Source of the DNA: Pelagimonas sp.
GTDB lineage: Bacteria > Pseudomonadota > Alphaproteobacteria > Rhodobacterales > Rhodobacteraceae
Direction of reading: 5' to 3'
Length of the DNA stretch: 64,000 nucleotides
Assembly: GCA_025210345.1 (NCBI GenBank)
Contig: JAOARX010000031.1
Span: forward strand, 1-64,000
Part shown: piece by piece, positions 37,028 to 46,361 of the stretch
Layout of the letters: the number at the start of each line of letters is the position of its first letter
How positions within the stretch are numbered: position 1 is the stretch's first letter
Notes under the pieces: model-generated
What the model was told of the DNA's origin: nothing
Seen by the model: the letters and a program-made list of their open reading frames with translations, nothing else
Database searches by the model: none
Position numbers and translations under genes: made by a program

Positions 37028-37482
37028 GTCCCGCCCTCTTTCGCAGCCTGTCTAAGCGTGTGTTCCAACGCATCCAGAAAGCGCGACCGATCCGCCTTTG
37101 TAAAGCCCTTGCCGCCGCCCTGACGAAAGGGATCCGCGGCGCGCAGGTCGGCCATCAGATCGCGCATGGCGAGCTGTTGACCGATATTGGCCTGTGTCAG
37201 TGCGCTGCCATCATGACGAAGGACCAGCGCACCGGCTTCGACGCATTTCGCCGCCAGCGGCATGTCCGACGTGACGACCACATCGCCACGCCCGGCGCGC
37301 TCTGCGATCCACATATCGGCAACATCCGCGCCCTCGGGCACGATGACATTTTCGACATAGGGATTGGGCGACGGGCGCAGCCCTCCGTTTGAGACCAACA
37401 TCATCGTCACCTTGTGACGGGTGGCGACCCGCTCGGCCTCTTGTTTGACCGGGCAGGCATCCGCGTCGATGTAAAGTGTCAC
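37024..37482 (-). CDS. YaiI/YqxD family (DUF188) protein
   Basis: The 152-residue protein starts [18 protein letters not shown] and contains [17 protein letters not shown], the family hallmarks; the fold is PIN-like with conserved aspartates, hinting at a nuclease, but function is unknown. It overlaps fghA and the HAD gene by 4 bp each. Confidence 0.9.
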   Translation of the reverse strand: MTLYIDADACPVKQEAERVATRHKVTMMLVSNGGLRPSPNPYVENVIVPEGADVADMWIAERAGRGDVVVTSDMPLAAKCVEAGALVLRHDGSALTQANIGQQLAMRDLMADLRAADPFRQGGGKGFTKADRSRFLDALEHTLRQAAKEGGT

Positions 37483-38309
37483 GCCAACAGGGCCTCTGCA
37501 TGAAAGGCGATGTGGTCTTGCATGAAGGTCGACACAAAGAAATAGCTGTGATCATAGCCTTTTTGCATGCGGAATGTCCCCTCTTGGCGGCGCGCGGCCA
37601 TTGCGGCTGAGAGGGCTTCGGGTTGCAGCAGGTCAAGAAACTGATCGCTGGCGCCCTGATCAATCAGGATCGGCCCGTCAAAGCCCTTTTCCGCCATCAA
37701 CAGTGTCGAATCATGGGCGGCCCAAGCGCTTTCGTCAGCACCAAGATAGGCGCCCAATTGCTTGCGACCCCAGTCCGAGTTGGTGGGATGCGCGATGGGG
37801 GCAAAGGCGGATACGCTGGCAAAACGATCCGGCAAAGACATGGCCAGCGTCAGCGCGCCATGCCCACCCATCGAGTGGCCGGTGATGGCCTGACGGGACA
37901 TGTCCAAGGCAAAGTTTTCGCCCAAAAGCGCAGGCAGTTCATCGGCGATATAGTCCCACATGCGGAAATGCGGTGCCCAGGGATCTTGGGTGGCGTTCAC
38001 GTAGAACCCTGCGCCCTGACCCAGGTCATAGGCGTCGTCATTGGCGACGCCTTCGCCACGGGGGCTTGTGTCAGGGAACACCAGCGCAATGCCATATTCC
38101 GCCGCCCAGGCTTGGGCGCCCGCCTTGGTCATGGCGTTTTCATGGGTGCAGGTCAGGCCGGACAGATACCAAAGCACGGGCACCTGCATGTGCTTGGCCG
38201 CCTCTGGCAGGAACAGGCCAAAGGTCATCTCGCAGGCGCAGGCCGTGGAGGTGTGGCTGTACACGCCTTGTACGCCACCAAAGCAGGCGTTTTCGGAAAG
38301 GGTCTTCAT
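37479..38309 (-). CDS. fghA: S-formylglutathione hydrolase
   Basis: The 276-residue esterase releases formate and glutathione from S-formylglutathione, the second step of formaldehyde oxidation. It shows the esterase-D start [30 protein letters not shown], the nucleophile motif [10 protein letters not shown], the aspartate in DQGASDQFL and the histidine in YDHSYFF. The gene follows a TetR regulator by 30 bp, apart from the dehydrogenase at 24253. It heads a tight run with yaiI, HAD and hydrolase genes. Confidence 0.95.
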   Translation of the reverse strand: MKTLSENACFGGVQGVYSHTSTACACEMTFGLFLPEAAKHMQVPVLWYLSGLTCTHENAMTKAGAQAWAAEYGIALVFPDTSPRGEGVANDDAYDLGQGAGFYVNATQDPWAPHFRMWDYIADELPALLGENFALDMSRQAITGHSMGGHGALTLAMSLPDRFASVSAFAPIAHPTNSDWGRKQLGAYLGADESAWAAHDSTLLMAEKGFDGPILIDQGASDQFLDLLQPEALSAAMAARRQEGTFRMQKGYDHSYFFVSTFMQDHIAFHAEALLA

Positions 38310-38339
38310 TGGGTCCTCATCAGTGACGTGCCCGCCGGG

Positions 38340-38954
38340 TTACACCCCGTAGCGGGCCAGAAAAGTGGCAACCGCATTTTCAATCACGCGGTCGATTTCT
38401 GCGTCAGAGAACGATGTTTGCACGCCGAACACAAGCTTGAGCCAGACATCCGCCTTGCAAAGTTCGCCAAATTGATCCGCGGCCATGTCAAAATCGTCGA
38501 TGGACAGTTCTCCGCGCGACTGTGCGTCTTTGAGATAGGTTGCCATGGCCTGACGGACGACCATCGGCCCGCTTTCATAAAATTTCTGCCCGATCTCGGG
38601 AAAGCGGTCTGCTTCGGCGACGCAGATCTTGAACATTTTCTGTCCCATGTCGGACAGCATGAATTCAACAAAGCGCTGGGCGGCCTCCTTTAGGACCACT
38701 TCGGGCGGTTGGGTGAAATCCATGGTCAGGAGGGCTTCGTCCGCTTGGCGGTGGCATTGCACCGAGCAAACTTCCATGAATAACAGCCGCTTGTCAGGGA
38801 AATAGTTGTAGAGCGTCGCCTTTGAGACGCCTGCCTCGCGAGAGATATCGTCAACGCTGGCGCCTTCGAACCCGTCACGCAGAAAGATCTCGCGCGCTCC
38901 CTTGAGCACCTGGTCGAATTTTCTGCCTTTGCGGACGGTGGCTTGTGTGGTCAT
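38340..38954 (-). CDS. TetR/AcrR family regulator
   Basis: The 204-residue protein has an N-terminal TetR helix-turn-helix (ILKGAREIFLRDGFEGASVDDISREAGVSKATLYNYFPDKRLLF-type segment, about 15-60) and an all-helical ligand domain. ATG at 38954 is chosen because homology to the family begins there. It lies between a small secreted-peptide gene and fghA on the same strand. A perfect 19-bp palindrome 254 bp upstream, next to mbfA, is a likely target, by inference from proximity. Confidence 0.9.
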   Translation of the reverse strand: MTTQATVRKGRKFDQVLKGAREIFLRDGFEGASVDDISREAGVSKATLYNYFPDKRLLFMEVCSVQCHRQADEALLTMDFTQPPEVVLKEAAQRFVEFMLSDMGQKMFKICVAEADRFPEIGQKFYESGPMVVRQAMATYLKDAQSRGELSIDDFDMAADQFGELCKADVWLKLVFGVQTSFSDAEIDRVIENAVATFLARYGV

Positions 38955-39015
38955 GCGGGCCCTCCCTTTGGTGGCGTAAGTATAGCGAGCGCCCGCTGCG
39001 CAGCAAGAATTCCGT

Positions 39016-39177
39016 TCAGGAACAGAACAGCACCCAGGTGCAATCGCGTGTTGTGGTTTCGCTGTCGGGGGTCTGGATCGGTGACGGAAAGTCAAGATCG
39101 GGAACGCCGAAACCGGGACCGGCCATGGCAGTAGAGGCGGCAAACGTGAGTGATAAGGCGAGGAGGAGGGGTTTCAT
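39016..39177 (-). CDS. Small secreted peptide (53 residues), unannotated type
   Basis: ATG at 39177, preceded by AGGA at 8-base spacing, opens 53 codons ending TGA at 39016. The first 19 residues are a clean signal peptide (MKPLLLALSLTFAASTAMA), leaving a 34-residue mature peptide that is Gly/Pro-rich at first and ends with two cysteines (DCTWVLFCS). I do not recognise a family. It lies between the TetR gene and the palindrome, on the same strand as tetR (61-bp gap), so it is probably under the palindrome's control. Confidence 0.65.
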   Translation of the reverse strand: MKPLLLALSLTFAASTAMAGPGFGVPDLDFPSPIQTPDSETTTRDCTWVLFCS

Positions 39178-39207
39178 GATTGATGTCCTAGTTGAATCAG
39201 TGATATC

Positions 39208-39231
39208 AAACTAAACGGTTTAGTTTATAAT
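39208..39231. promoter_or_regulatory. Perfect 19-bp palindrome and mbfA -10 box
   Basis: AAACTAAACGGTTTAGTTT (39208-39226) is a perfect 9-bp inverted repeat around one base. A consensus TATAAT follows directly at 39226-39231 for the plus-strand mbfA promoter. On the minus strand TTGCAA (39234-39229) and TAGTTT sit at 17-bp spacing across the same palindrome. A regulator bound here would control both directions. The size and symmetry fit a TetR operator; iron-responsive Irr is the alternative because it controls mbfA elsewhere. Confidence 0.75.
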
Positions 39232-39317
39232 TGCAATGTGAAACTGCACCGATCAGTTCACTTTTGATTTTTTGAGGACCTTGGTAAGAAAGAGCAGTAG
39301 CAAACATGAGGGCCGGA

Positions 39318-40292
39318 ATGCGCTATTTTGCCGATCGCCGTAGGTTCAAGGATTTGTCGGAAAAGGAAATTCTGGCGCTGGCGATCTCATCTGAAGAGGA
39401 TGACGCGCGAATCTATCGAAGCTATGCAGAACTGTTACGTGAGGACTATCCCGAAACCGCGCAAGTGTTCGAAGGCATGGCTGCGCAAGAGGATGGGCAC
39501 AGACAGGCGCTGATCGATCAGTTTCTGGTGCGTTTTGGCGCAGTGATTCCCTTGATCCGGCGGGAACATGTGGCTGGTTTCTATGCGCGCCGCCCCGTTT
39601 GGTTGATGCAAAACCGGTCGGTTGAGCAGATCCGGGCGGAAGTCGCGGGGATGGAGGCGCAGGCCCAGCAGTTCTATGAGGAGGCGGCCAAACGTACGCA
39701 GGACGCCCAGACGCGGCGGTTGCTGGGTGATCTGGCGGCGGCCGAAGCGGATCATCAGCGCAGTGCGGAAACGCTTGAAGAACGTCATTTGGATGAAGCC
39801 GCGCTGGCGGGCGAAGCGGAGAAAGCCAAGCGCCAGTTTTTGCTGACCTGGGTCCAGCCGGGTTTGGCCGGATTGATGGATGGGTCGGTATCGACACTGG
39901 CGCCGATCTTTGCCACGGCCTTTGCGACGCAGAATACCTGGACCACGTTTCTTGTGGGGGCGGCCGCTTCGGTTGGGGCCGGAATTTCCATGGGGTTCAC
40001 CGAGGCCGCGTCAGATGATGGGCACCTGTCTGGACGCGGGTCGCCCGTCAAGCGGGGGATTTCATCCGGGGTGATGACCACGGTGGGGGGCATGGGGCAT
40101 GCGTTGCCTTATCTGATCCCGCATTTCTGGACCGCGACTTTGGTTGCTTTTGTGGTGGTGTTTGTTGAGCTGTGGGCCATTGCGTGGATCCAGAACAAAT
40201 ACATGGAAACCCCGTTCTGGCGGGCGGCGTTTCAGGTGGTGTTGGGGGGCGCTTTGGTCTTTGCGGCGGGCGCGCTGATCGGGAGCGGTTGA
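39318..40292 (+). CDS. mbfA: MbfA-type ferritin-VIT1 iron/manganese transporter
   Basis: The 324-residue protein fuses an N-terminal ferritin-like (erythrin) domain, with iron ligands in ISSEEDDARIYR and AAQEDGHRQ (about 20-70) and EAQAQQFYEEAA ... AEADHQRS (about 110-155), to a C-terminal VIT1/CCC1 membrane domain (about 175-324; GLMDGSVSTLAPIFA, five helices). In rhizobia MbfA exports iron and protects against peroxide. ATG at 39318 has GAGG at good spacing; ATG at 39306 is in frame too. Confidence 0.9.
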   Translation: MRYFADRRRFKDLSEKEILALAISSEEDDARIYRSYAELLREDYPETAQVFEGMAAQEDGHRQALIDQFLVRFGAVIPLIRREHVAGFYARRPVWLMQNRSVEQIRAEVAGMEAQAQQFYEEAAKRTQDAQTRRLLGDLAAAEADHQRSAETLEERHLDEAALAGEAEKAKRQFLLTWVQPGLAGLMDGSVSTLAPIFATAFATQNTWTTFLVGAAASVGAGISMGFTEAASDDGHLSGRGSPVKRGISSGVMTTVGGMGHALPYLIPHFWTATLVAFVVVFVELWAIAWIQNKYMETPFWRAAFQVVLGGALVFAAGALIGSG

Positions 40293-40460
40293 CGGCGCTC
40301 CTCGCCCTATGGGCGATATCGCCCCGCCCACCGTCCCGCTGCGCGCGGTATTTCGCTGCGGTGAAAGCCCGCAAGGGTGGGAATGCTGTGCGCTTGCGCT
40401 TGTGCGCCCCTGCACGCTTCGCTATGCCATTCGCAAAGCCATTCTTCGGGAGGAGCCAGC

Positions 40461-42224
40461 ATGCTCAAGCGTCCGTTCGACAAAAACAAACTGCCCAGCC
40501 GCCACGTCACCGAGGGCCCCGAGCGCGCGCCGCATCGGTCCTATTACTATGCGATGGGTATGACCGAGGAAGAGATTCACCAGCCGTTGGTTGGTGTGGC
40601 GACCTGCTGGAACGAAGCCGCGCCCTGTAACATCGCGCTGAACCGTCAGGCGCAGGCCGTGAAGATGGGTGTGAAACAGGGCTGGGGCACCCCCCGCGAA
40701 TTCACCACCATCACTGTGACCGATGGCATCGCCATGGGCCATGAAGGTATGCGCAGTTCGCTCGCATCCCGCGAAGCGATTGCCGACACGGTTGAGCTGA
40801 CCATGCGCGGCCACTGCTATGACGCCATCGTGGGTCTTGCGGGCTGTGACAAATCCCTGCCGGGGATGATGATGGCCATGGTGCGTCTGAACGTGCCGTC
40901 CGTGTTCATCTACGGCGGATCCATCCTTCCGGGTAAAGCGCCACAGGTGGACGAAATCCCCGAGGATTTCCGCACCCGTGATCTGACGGTGCAGGATATG
41001 TTCGAGGCGGTGGGCCGCCACCAGAACGACGAAATGTCCGACGCCGCGCTGGATATGCTGGAACGCGTGGCCTGCCCGTCGGCGGGGGCCTGTGGGGGGC
41101 AGTTCACTGCAAACACCATGGCCTGTGTTTCTGAGGCCATCGGTCTGGCGCTGTTCAACTCATCTGGTGCGCCGGCGCCATATGAAAGCCGCGACCAATA
41201 TGGCGAAGCCTCTGGCCGTGCGGTGATGGATCTGGTGGAAAAGGGCATTCGCGCCCGTGACATTGTCACCCGTCAGTCGCTGGAAAACGCTGCGCGGGTT
41301 GTGGCCTGTACCGGTGGCTCGACCAACGCCGGTCTGCATTTGCCCGCGATTGCGCATGAGGCGGGGATTGATTTCTTCCTTGAAGACGTCTGCGAAATCT
41401 TCCGCGATACGCCCTATTTCGTCGATCTCAAACCCGGCGGCCAATATGTTGCGAAAGATTTGTATGACGCGGGCGGTCTGCCGGTTGTCATGAAAGAACT
41501 GCGCAAAGCCGGTCTGATTCACGAAGACTGCATGACCGCGTCGACCCGTTCGGTCGGCGAAGAGCTGGACATGATCGACCGCGAAGCGGACGGCAAGGTG
41601 ATTTACCCGATCGAAAATCCGATCACCAAAACCGGCGGTGTTGTTGGTCTCAAAGGCAACCTTGCGCCCCAGGGGGCCATCGTGAAGGTCGCGGGCATGA
41701 GCGAAGAACAGCAGGTCTTTAGCGGCCCTGCGCGCGTGTTCGAATGCGAAGAAGACGCCTTTGAGGCGGTCAAAGAGCGCGCCTACAAAGAAGGCGAAGT
41801 GATCGTGATCCGCAACGAAGGCCCCGCAGGTGGCCCAGGTATGCGTGAGATGCTGGCAACCACCGCGGCTTTGTCCGGTCAGGGCATGGGCAAGAAGGTC
41901 GCGCTGATCACCGATGGCCGTTTCTCGGGGGCGACCCGCGGGTTCTGTGTGGGCCACGTTGGTCCCGAAGCCGCGCAGGGTGGCCCCATCGCGCTGTTGG
42001 AAAATGGCGACATGATCACCATTAACGCCTTGACCGGCGACATCAGTGTTGATCTTACCGATGAACAGCTGGCCGCGCGCAAAGCCAACTGGAAAGGGCC
42101 CAAGGACACCATCTATGCATCCGGTGCGCTGTGGAAATTCGCGCAATTGGTGGGTGAAACCTATAAAGGTGCCGTGACCCATCCGGGCGGCAAGGCAGAA
42201 AAGCACATCTACGCGGATCTGTAA
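40461..42224 (+). CDS. ilvD: Dihydroxy-acid dehydratase
   Basis: IlvD makes the 2-keto acids for isoleucine and valine (and pantothenate). The 587-residue iron-sulfur enzyme has cluster cysteines in [20 protein letters not shown] and [11 protein letters not shown], and the C-terminal [32 protein letters not shown] precedes the ATG at 40461. The 168 bp upstream hold no recognisable attenuator. The next gene starts 3 bp after its stop. Confidence 0.96.
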   Translation: MLKRPFDKNKLPSRHVTEGPERAPHRSYYYAMGMTEEEIHQPLVGVATCWNEAAPCNIALNRQAQAVKMGVKQGWGTPREFTTITVTDGIAMGHEGMRSSLASREAIADTVELTMRGHCYDAIVGLAGCDKSLPGMMMAMVRLNVPSVFIYGGSILPGKAPQVDEIPEDFRTRDLTVQDMFEAVGRHQNDEMSDAALDMLERVACPSAGACGGQFTANTMACVSEAIGLALFNSSGAPAPYESRDQYGEASGRAVMDLVEKGIRARDIVTRQSLENAARVVACTGGSTNAGLHLPAIAHEAGIDFFLEDVCEIFRDTPYFVDLKPGGQYVAKDLYDAGGLPVVMKELRKAGLIHEDCMTASTRSVGEELDMIDREADGKVIYPIENPITKTGGVVGLKGNLAPQGAIVKVAGMSEEQQVFSGPARVFECEEDAFEAVKERAYKEGEVIVIRNEGPAGGPGMREMLATTAALSGQGMGKKVALITDGRFSGATRGFCVGHVGPEAAQGGPIALLENGDMITINALTGDISVDLTDEQLAARKANWKGPKDTIYASGALWKFAQLVGETYKGAVTHPGGKAEKHIYADL

Positions 42225-42227
42225 TCT

Positions 42228-42908
42228 ATGCGTGTCGTAAGTGGCCTTGTTGGTGTGTTGGCCATATCAGGCTTGGCGGGGTGCATGTCACCCACGCCGT
42301 CCGACGGTCCCGCTGCGGCGGGGCTGTTTTCAGGGCTGACCAAGCCCTCTGGCGGGGCCGCACAGCCCCCCCTATCCCGGGCGGTGCTGGCCGGTGGCGC
42401 GGTTGCTGTGTCCGGGCCTTCGGGCTTTTGCATTGATCGCGATAGCCAGCAGCGCAATTTTGCGATCATCGTGACCTGTCGGGCGCTGACCAACGGAACC
42501 ACCGGTGTCCTGGTCGATCCGGCGATTATAACCGTAAGTGTGACCCCGGCGGATTCCTCGAGGCAACTGCCCTCTGCCAGTGATTTTGCGCGGAACGCGC
42601 GGGTATTGGGTGGGCAGAATGCGGCAGATTTCGTGACCGTGCATCTGGATGGGAAAACCAACCATGTTCTCAAGGGCGCCGACAGTCGCCACTGGCGCGC
42701 GGTGTTCGAGCTCAACGACCGCTTTGTGGGTCTGGGATTGTATGCGCCAAAAGGCAGCCCGCTGGCCGGGATGGCAGGGGCCGATCTGTTGCGTGAAACC
42801 CGGGATCGCATTCGCCATGCCTCTGTGCGCGGCGGGCATGACACGGCGCCCCAACCAAAAAACACAAAGAAAAAAGAAGGGCTTCTTGCCGGGTTGTTCA
42901 AACGTTAA
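42228..42908 (+). CDS. Predicted lipoprotein of unknown function
   Basis: The 226-residue protein has a lipoprotein signal peptide with lipobox LAGC (cysteine near residue 19), a short Gly/Ala/Pro linker and a globular domain with two cysteines (FCIDRDS, VTCRALT). The end is lysine-rich (TKKKEGLLAGLFKR). I do not recognise the domain. It begins 3 bp after ilvD and is probably co-transcribed, without a clear functional link. Confidence 0.75.
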   Translation: MRVVSGLVGVLAISGLAGCMSPTPSDGPAAAGLFSGLTKPSGGAAQPPLSRAVLAGGAVAVSGPSGFCIDRDSQQRNFAIIVTCRALTNGTTGVLVDPAIITVSVTPADSSRQLPSASDFARNARVLGGQNAADFVTVHLDGKTNHVLKGADSRHWRAVFELNDRFVGLGLYAPKGSPLAGMAGADLLRETRDRIRHASVRGGHDTAPQPKNTKKKEGLLAGLFKR

Positions 42909-42970
42909 GAGTTGTCATAATAGTTTCCATGTACGAAACAATTTGACATCCAACGGGCAAGAGGCAGAGC

Positions 42971-43744
42971 ATGTCGGGCGACAAACAACGATGGTTGGAC
43001 CGAACGCTGCACGCGGCCTCTTTGCGCGGCTGGACCCGTGCGGCGGATGCGGCAGCGGATACGGATCTGACCGTCTTGCGCCGTCAACGGGCCAAGGCGC
43101 GGGCCCTGAAACATCAGGTCGACAAACTGATCTATACGGCGGATTCGCGATTGGCGCTGCCGATCCTTGGCAACCAAACCTTTCCACGTCCGATTGATGC
43201 GGATTGGGCCTGGCGGCCGCAACTGTGGTGCGGACCCTTGCCGGTCAAGGGGATTTCCTCGGTTCCGACCAAATCCATGTTGGGCGATGAGGTCACGCTG
43301 TTCCATGATTGCGCCCAGTCCGAACTGACCCTGCGCCAGCTGCGCAACACGCGCGAGGCGGATCTGGCGGCCTTTGGGCTGCGCATGGATGTGTTCCAGT
43401 TTGACGGCTCATACCTGTCGCTGGCCATCGACATGCCAGAAGAGGCCTGCCGGGGCCTGACACGCAAGCATCTGATGCGGGTGGAAACCATTGTCGAGAT
43501 GGAAAAACCGCTTGAGATCTTTGCACGTCTCAACATCAAGCATGGGCCAAATACCGAACAGATCGTGCGCGAACTGCCGCTGCACGAAGAGGACATCGTT
43601 GTTGAATTCGATCTGGCCTATACCAAGCTGAACGAAAAGCGGTTGGAAAAGATCTGGATGGACCTGATTTTTGAGGGACCGCAAATGAACCAGGTGATCT
43701 TGCGCGATCTCACCTTTAGCCGTCGCAAGCGCGCAGAACTCTGA
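42971..43744 (+). CDS. Conserved hypothetical protein, possibly DUF6478
   Basis: A 257-residue soluble protein with no signal peptide or membrane helix. The start is basic and helical (LDRTLHAASLRGWTRAADAA); the middle carries WRPQLWCGPLP and a beta-rich region (FHDCAQSELTLRQLRN; YLSLAIDMPEEA; IFARLNIKHGPN; VVEFDLAY). It resembles a Rhodobacterales-specific family I recall as DUF6478, which I cannot verify here. The next small gene lies 10 bp downstream, so they are probably partners. Confidence 0.7.
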   Translation: MSGDKQRWLDRTLHAASLRGWTRAADAAADTDLTVLRRQRAKARALKHQVDKLIYTADSRLALPILGNQTFPRPIDADWAWRPQLWCGPLPVKGISSVPTKSMLGDEVTLFHDCAQSELTLRQLRNTREADLAAFGLRMDVFQFDGSYLSLAIDMPEEACRGLTRKHLMRVETIVEMEKPLEIFARLNIKHGPNTEQIVRELPLHEEDIVVEFDLAYTKLNEKRLEKIWMDLIFEGPQMNQVILRDLTFSRRKRAEL

Positions 43745-43754
43745 GGGGGCCGGG

Positions 43755-44135
43755 ATGAGCACCTACAAGCTGACCAAAACACGCTTCAAGGAAGGCGTCT
43801 GGGAAGGGTTGCTGACCGCGCAGGCCGACCATGCCGCGCCGCCCGAGGTTTCCGTGACCCTGGACGACAAGCCACTGCATGGCATCACCGTAAGCAAAAC
43901 CCCGCAAGAGGGGCGCTTTGTGATCCAGATCCCGGTGCCGATCGAGGCCGTGGGGGACGGTGTGCAGACGTTTTTGATTTCGGACATGAACGAAGACGCG
44001 GTGCTGGGCAGTTTTTCGATCATCGCAGGCGAGGTGCTGGACGATGACTTCCGCTCTGAGGTTGATTTGTTGCGCGCCGAGTTGGACATGTTAAAGCGGG
44101 CGTTCCGGCGACATTGCCTTGAGACCATGCGATAG
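43755..44135 (+). CDS. Hypothetical protein, 126 residues
   Basis: The protein has a beta-rich N-terminal part (YKLTKTRFKEGVWEGLLTA; VSVTLDDKPLHGITVSK; RFVIQIPVPIEAV; QTFLISDM) and a C-terminal helix (FRSEVDLLRAELDMLKRAFRRH) likely to form a coiled coil. No family was recognised. It follows the 257-residue gene by 10 bp and precedes the DMT transporter by 9 bp, so all three may form one operon. The coiled-coil tail suggests oligomerisation or binding to the partner protein. Confidence 0.7.
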   Translation: MSTYKLTKTRFKEGVWEGLLTAQADHAAPPEVSVTLDDKPLHGITVSKTPQEGRFVIQIPVPIEAVGDGVQTFLISDMNEDAVLGSFSIIAGEVLDDDFRSEVDLLRAELDMLKRAFRRHCLETMR

Positions 44136-44144
44136 GGGAATGTG

Positions 44145-45059
44145 ATGTCACCGCTGCGGGGGATCGCCTATAAACTATTGGCGATCTGTATGTTTTCGAT
44201 CATGGCGGTGTTGATCAAGGCCAGCGCGGATCACGTGCCCGTGGGCGAAGCGGTGTTCTTTCGGTCTTTCTTTGCCCTGCCGATTATCATCGGGTGGCTG
44301 GCTTGGCGCGGGGATCTGGGCACCGGTCTGCGCACCGTGCGCCCCATGGGACACGTCTGGCGTGGGTTGATTGGCGTGATGGGCATGGGGTTTAACTTTG
44401 CGGCGCTGGGGCTTTTGCCGCTGCCCGAAGTCACCGCGCTTGGCTATGCAGCGCCCTTGCTGACCGTGCTGTTTGCCGCGCTGCTTCTGGGGGAACGGCT
44501 GCGGCTTTTCCGACTTGCAACCGTGTTCCTTGGTCTGTTCGGGGTGGTGATCGTGATCTGGCCACGGCTGTCCTTGGACAACCTGAGCGATGTGGCGCTT
44601 TTGGGGGTGGTCTGTGTGATGACATCGGCCGTGTTCCGGGCGCTTGCGCAAATCCACATTCGCAGATTGGTGGCCACCGAAGAGACCTCGGCCATCGTAT
44701 TCTACTTTTCTTTGTCGTCGACCTGTCTTGCGCTTTTGACATTGCCGTTTGGCTGGGTCTGGCCTGCGCCGCATGTGGTGGTGATGCTGATCGGTGCGGG
44801 TTTGATGGGGGGGATAGCGCAGATTTTCCTGACCTCGTCTTATCGCTATGCCGAGGCCTCGGTTGTGGCGCCGTTTGACTATGCGGCGATCTTGTTCTCG
44901 ATCGTGTTCGGCATGCTGCTGTTTGACGAATGGCCGACGGTGTCGGTGCTGATTGGGTCGGGCATCGTTGTGCTGGCCGGGCTGCTGGTTGTTTGGCGCG
45001 AACGGCAGCTGGGCTTGCAGCGCGGCAAGGCGCGGCCGGGGCTGACGCCGCAGGGCTAG
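44145..45059 (+). CDS. DMT (EamA) superfamily transporter
   Basis: A 304-residue protein with ten helices in two EamA repeats: YKLLAICMFSIMAVLIKAS and AEAVFFRSFFALPI in the first, SSTCLALLTLPF and SYRYAEASVVAPFDYAAILFSIVFG in the second. It exports or imports small metabolites; substrate unknown. ATG at 44145 follows GGGGAA; a GTG one codon earlier is possible. Confidence 0.9.
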   Translation: MSPLRGIAYKLLAICMFSIMAVLIKASADHVPVGEAVFFRSFFALPIIIGWLAWRGDLGTGLRTVRPMGHVWRGLIGVMGMGFNFAALGLLPLPEVTALGYAAPLLTVLFAALLLGERLRLFRLATVFLGLFGVVIVIWPRLSLDNLSDVALLGVVCVMTSAVFRALAQIHIRRLVATEETSAIVFYFSLSSTCLALLTLPFGWVWPAPHVVVMLIGAGLMGGIAQIFLTSSYRYAEASVVAPFDYAAILFSIVFGMLLFDEWPTVSVLIGSGIVVLAGLLVVWRERQLGLQRGKARPGLTPQG

Positions 45060-45068
45060 CAAGGCGCG

Positions 45069-46361
45069 TTACAGATCGAACAGATCCGCCATCAGATAGG
45101 CGGGGCGCAGAAGGTGCCGCCGAAAGCGACCCAGAGGAAAGCGCCCCGGAGGTGCGCACAGCATGTCGGGCAGGGGCGCCTTTTCCAACATGTGCCGCGC
45201 CAAAAGATCCCCGGCATAGCTGCCCATCGCAACCCCGTTGCCGTGATACCCCATGGCGGCGAACAGACCAGCGTGGCCCGGCACAGGGCCAACAAACGGC
45301 AGCAGATCGGCCATCAGGCACACCAGCCCTGACCATTCATGGGTGATGTCGATCTGGGCCCAGGCCGGGAACAGCCGGGCAAAATCCGATCGGATACGGG
45401 TGGAAATGGCCTTTTGTTCGCGCGCCTTGGCCGTCAACCCGCCCCGCATCCCGAACAGGAAACGATCATCCGGCAGTTTGCGGAAATAGTGTAACAGCTG
45501 CCGTGTGTCATAGGCCATCTGATCCGACCACCAGCCCTGATCCTCTTGCTCCTGCCGGGTCAGCGGGCGGGTGACGATGACACTGGATTGCACCGGCAGA
45601 TAACGGGCGCGCAGCCAGTCGGGCAGATCATCTGCGCTGTAGCCATTGGTCGCCAGCACCACCTGATCTGCGCGCAGTACGCCTTTTGGCGTCGTCAGGT
45701 GCCAGCTGTTGCCGTTGGTCAATCCCGTCACCGGACTATGTGAGAACAGCCGCACCCCGCTGCGCGCGGCAAGATCCCACAATCCGGTATGGTATTTTCG
45801 TGGGTTCAGAGCGAACCCCGTGGGTGTTGTCATCGCCCCGAACCAATCCCCACCCAGCCCATGTTCAGCCAGGTCTGAGGCCTCGATCAACCTGGCGCTT
45901 GCATCGTTGGCTTTCTTCAAACGCGCCCAGCTTTTGGCGCTGTGGGCCAATACGGTTTCACCGTCGGAGTGCCGGTCCACCTCGATGCCCTGCGCGCGGA
46001 TCAGGTCGTCCACATGGGTGACGGCCTGATCTTGCAGGGTCTCCCATTGGGTCGGCGCATCGGCGCCAAATCTGCGCGCCAGCGCCGCTTCGGGCACTAT
46101 AGAGCCACCCAGACAGCAAAACCCGCCATTGCGGCCAGAGGCCCCCCAGCCGGGGTGCTCGGCTTCAAGCAGGGTCACATCTAGTCCGGCCCCTGCCAGC
46201 CGAATGGCCGCGTTCAGCCCCGTATAGCCGCCGCCAATGATGGCGACATCGGTGGCCGCGGACCTGGAAAAGGGTTCGCCGGTGGTGGGCGCGGCCACCG
46301 TATCCGCCCAATAGCACGCGCCTTGGGGCCCATAGGCGGGGGCCTCGTAGAGGCGTTTCAT
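45069..46361 (-). CDS. FAD-dependent amine/amino acid oxidoreductase (PuuB-like)
   Basis: The 430-residue DAO-fold flavoenzyme has the FAD motif VAIIGGGYTGLNAAIRLA, the WGASGRNGG segment (typical of gamma-glutamylputrescine oxidase and relatives), LATNGYSADDLP and the C-terminal YHGNGVAMGSYAG. It overlaps the potC stop by 4 bp, so it belongs to the polyamine transport operon and probably oxidises the imported amine or its gamma-glutamyl form. No gamma-glutamylputrescine synthetase is in the window, so the exact substrate is open. Confidence 0.87.
   Translation of the reverse strand: MKRLYEAPAYGPQGACYWADTVAAPTTGEPFSRSAATDVAIIGGGYTGLNAAIRLAGAGLDVTLLEAEHPGWGASGRNGGFCCLGGSIVPEAALARRFGADAPTQWETLQDQAVTHVDDLIRAQGIEVDRHSDGETVLAHSAKSWARLKKANDASARLIEASDLAEHGLGGDWFGAMTTPTGFALNPRKYHTGLWDLAARSGVRLFSHSPVTGLTNGNSWHLTTPKGVLRADQVVLATNGYSADDLPDWLRARYLPVQSSVIVTRPLTRQEQEDQGWWSDQMAYDTRQLLHYFRKLPDDRFLFGMRGGLTAKAREQKAISTRIRSDFARLFPAWAQIDITHEWSGLVCLMADLLPFVGPVPGHAGLFAAMGYHGNGVAMGSYAGDLLARHMLEKAPLPDMLCAPPGRFPLGRFRRHLLRPAYLMADLFDL

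Noticed and set aside
39208-39226. Irr-type iron box in front of mbfA
   Set aside because: The palindrome has a different core (CTAAACGGTTTAG) from the TTTAGAA-type half-sites; kept only as an alternative to TetR.
40293-40460. Attenuator with branched-chain codons before ilvD
   Set aside because: No short ORF rich in Ile, Val or Leu codons and no terminator/antiterminator pair could be found.
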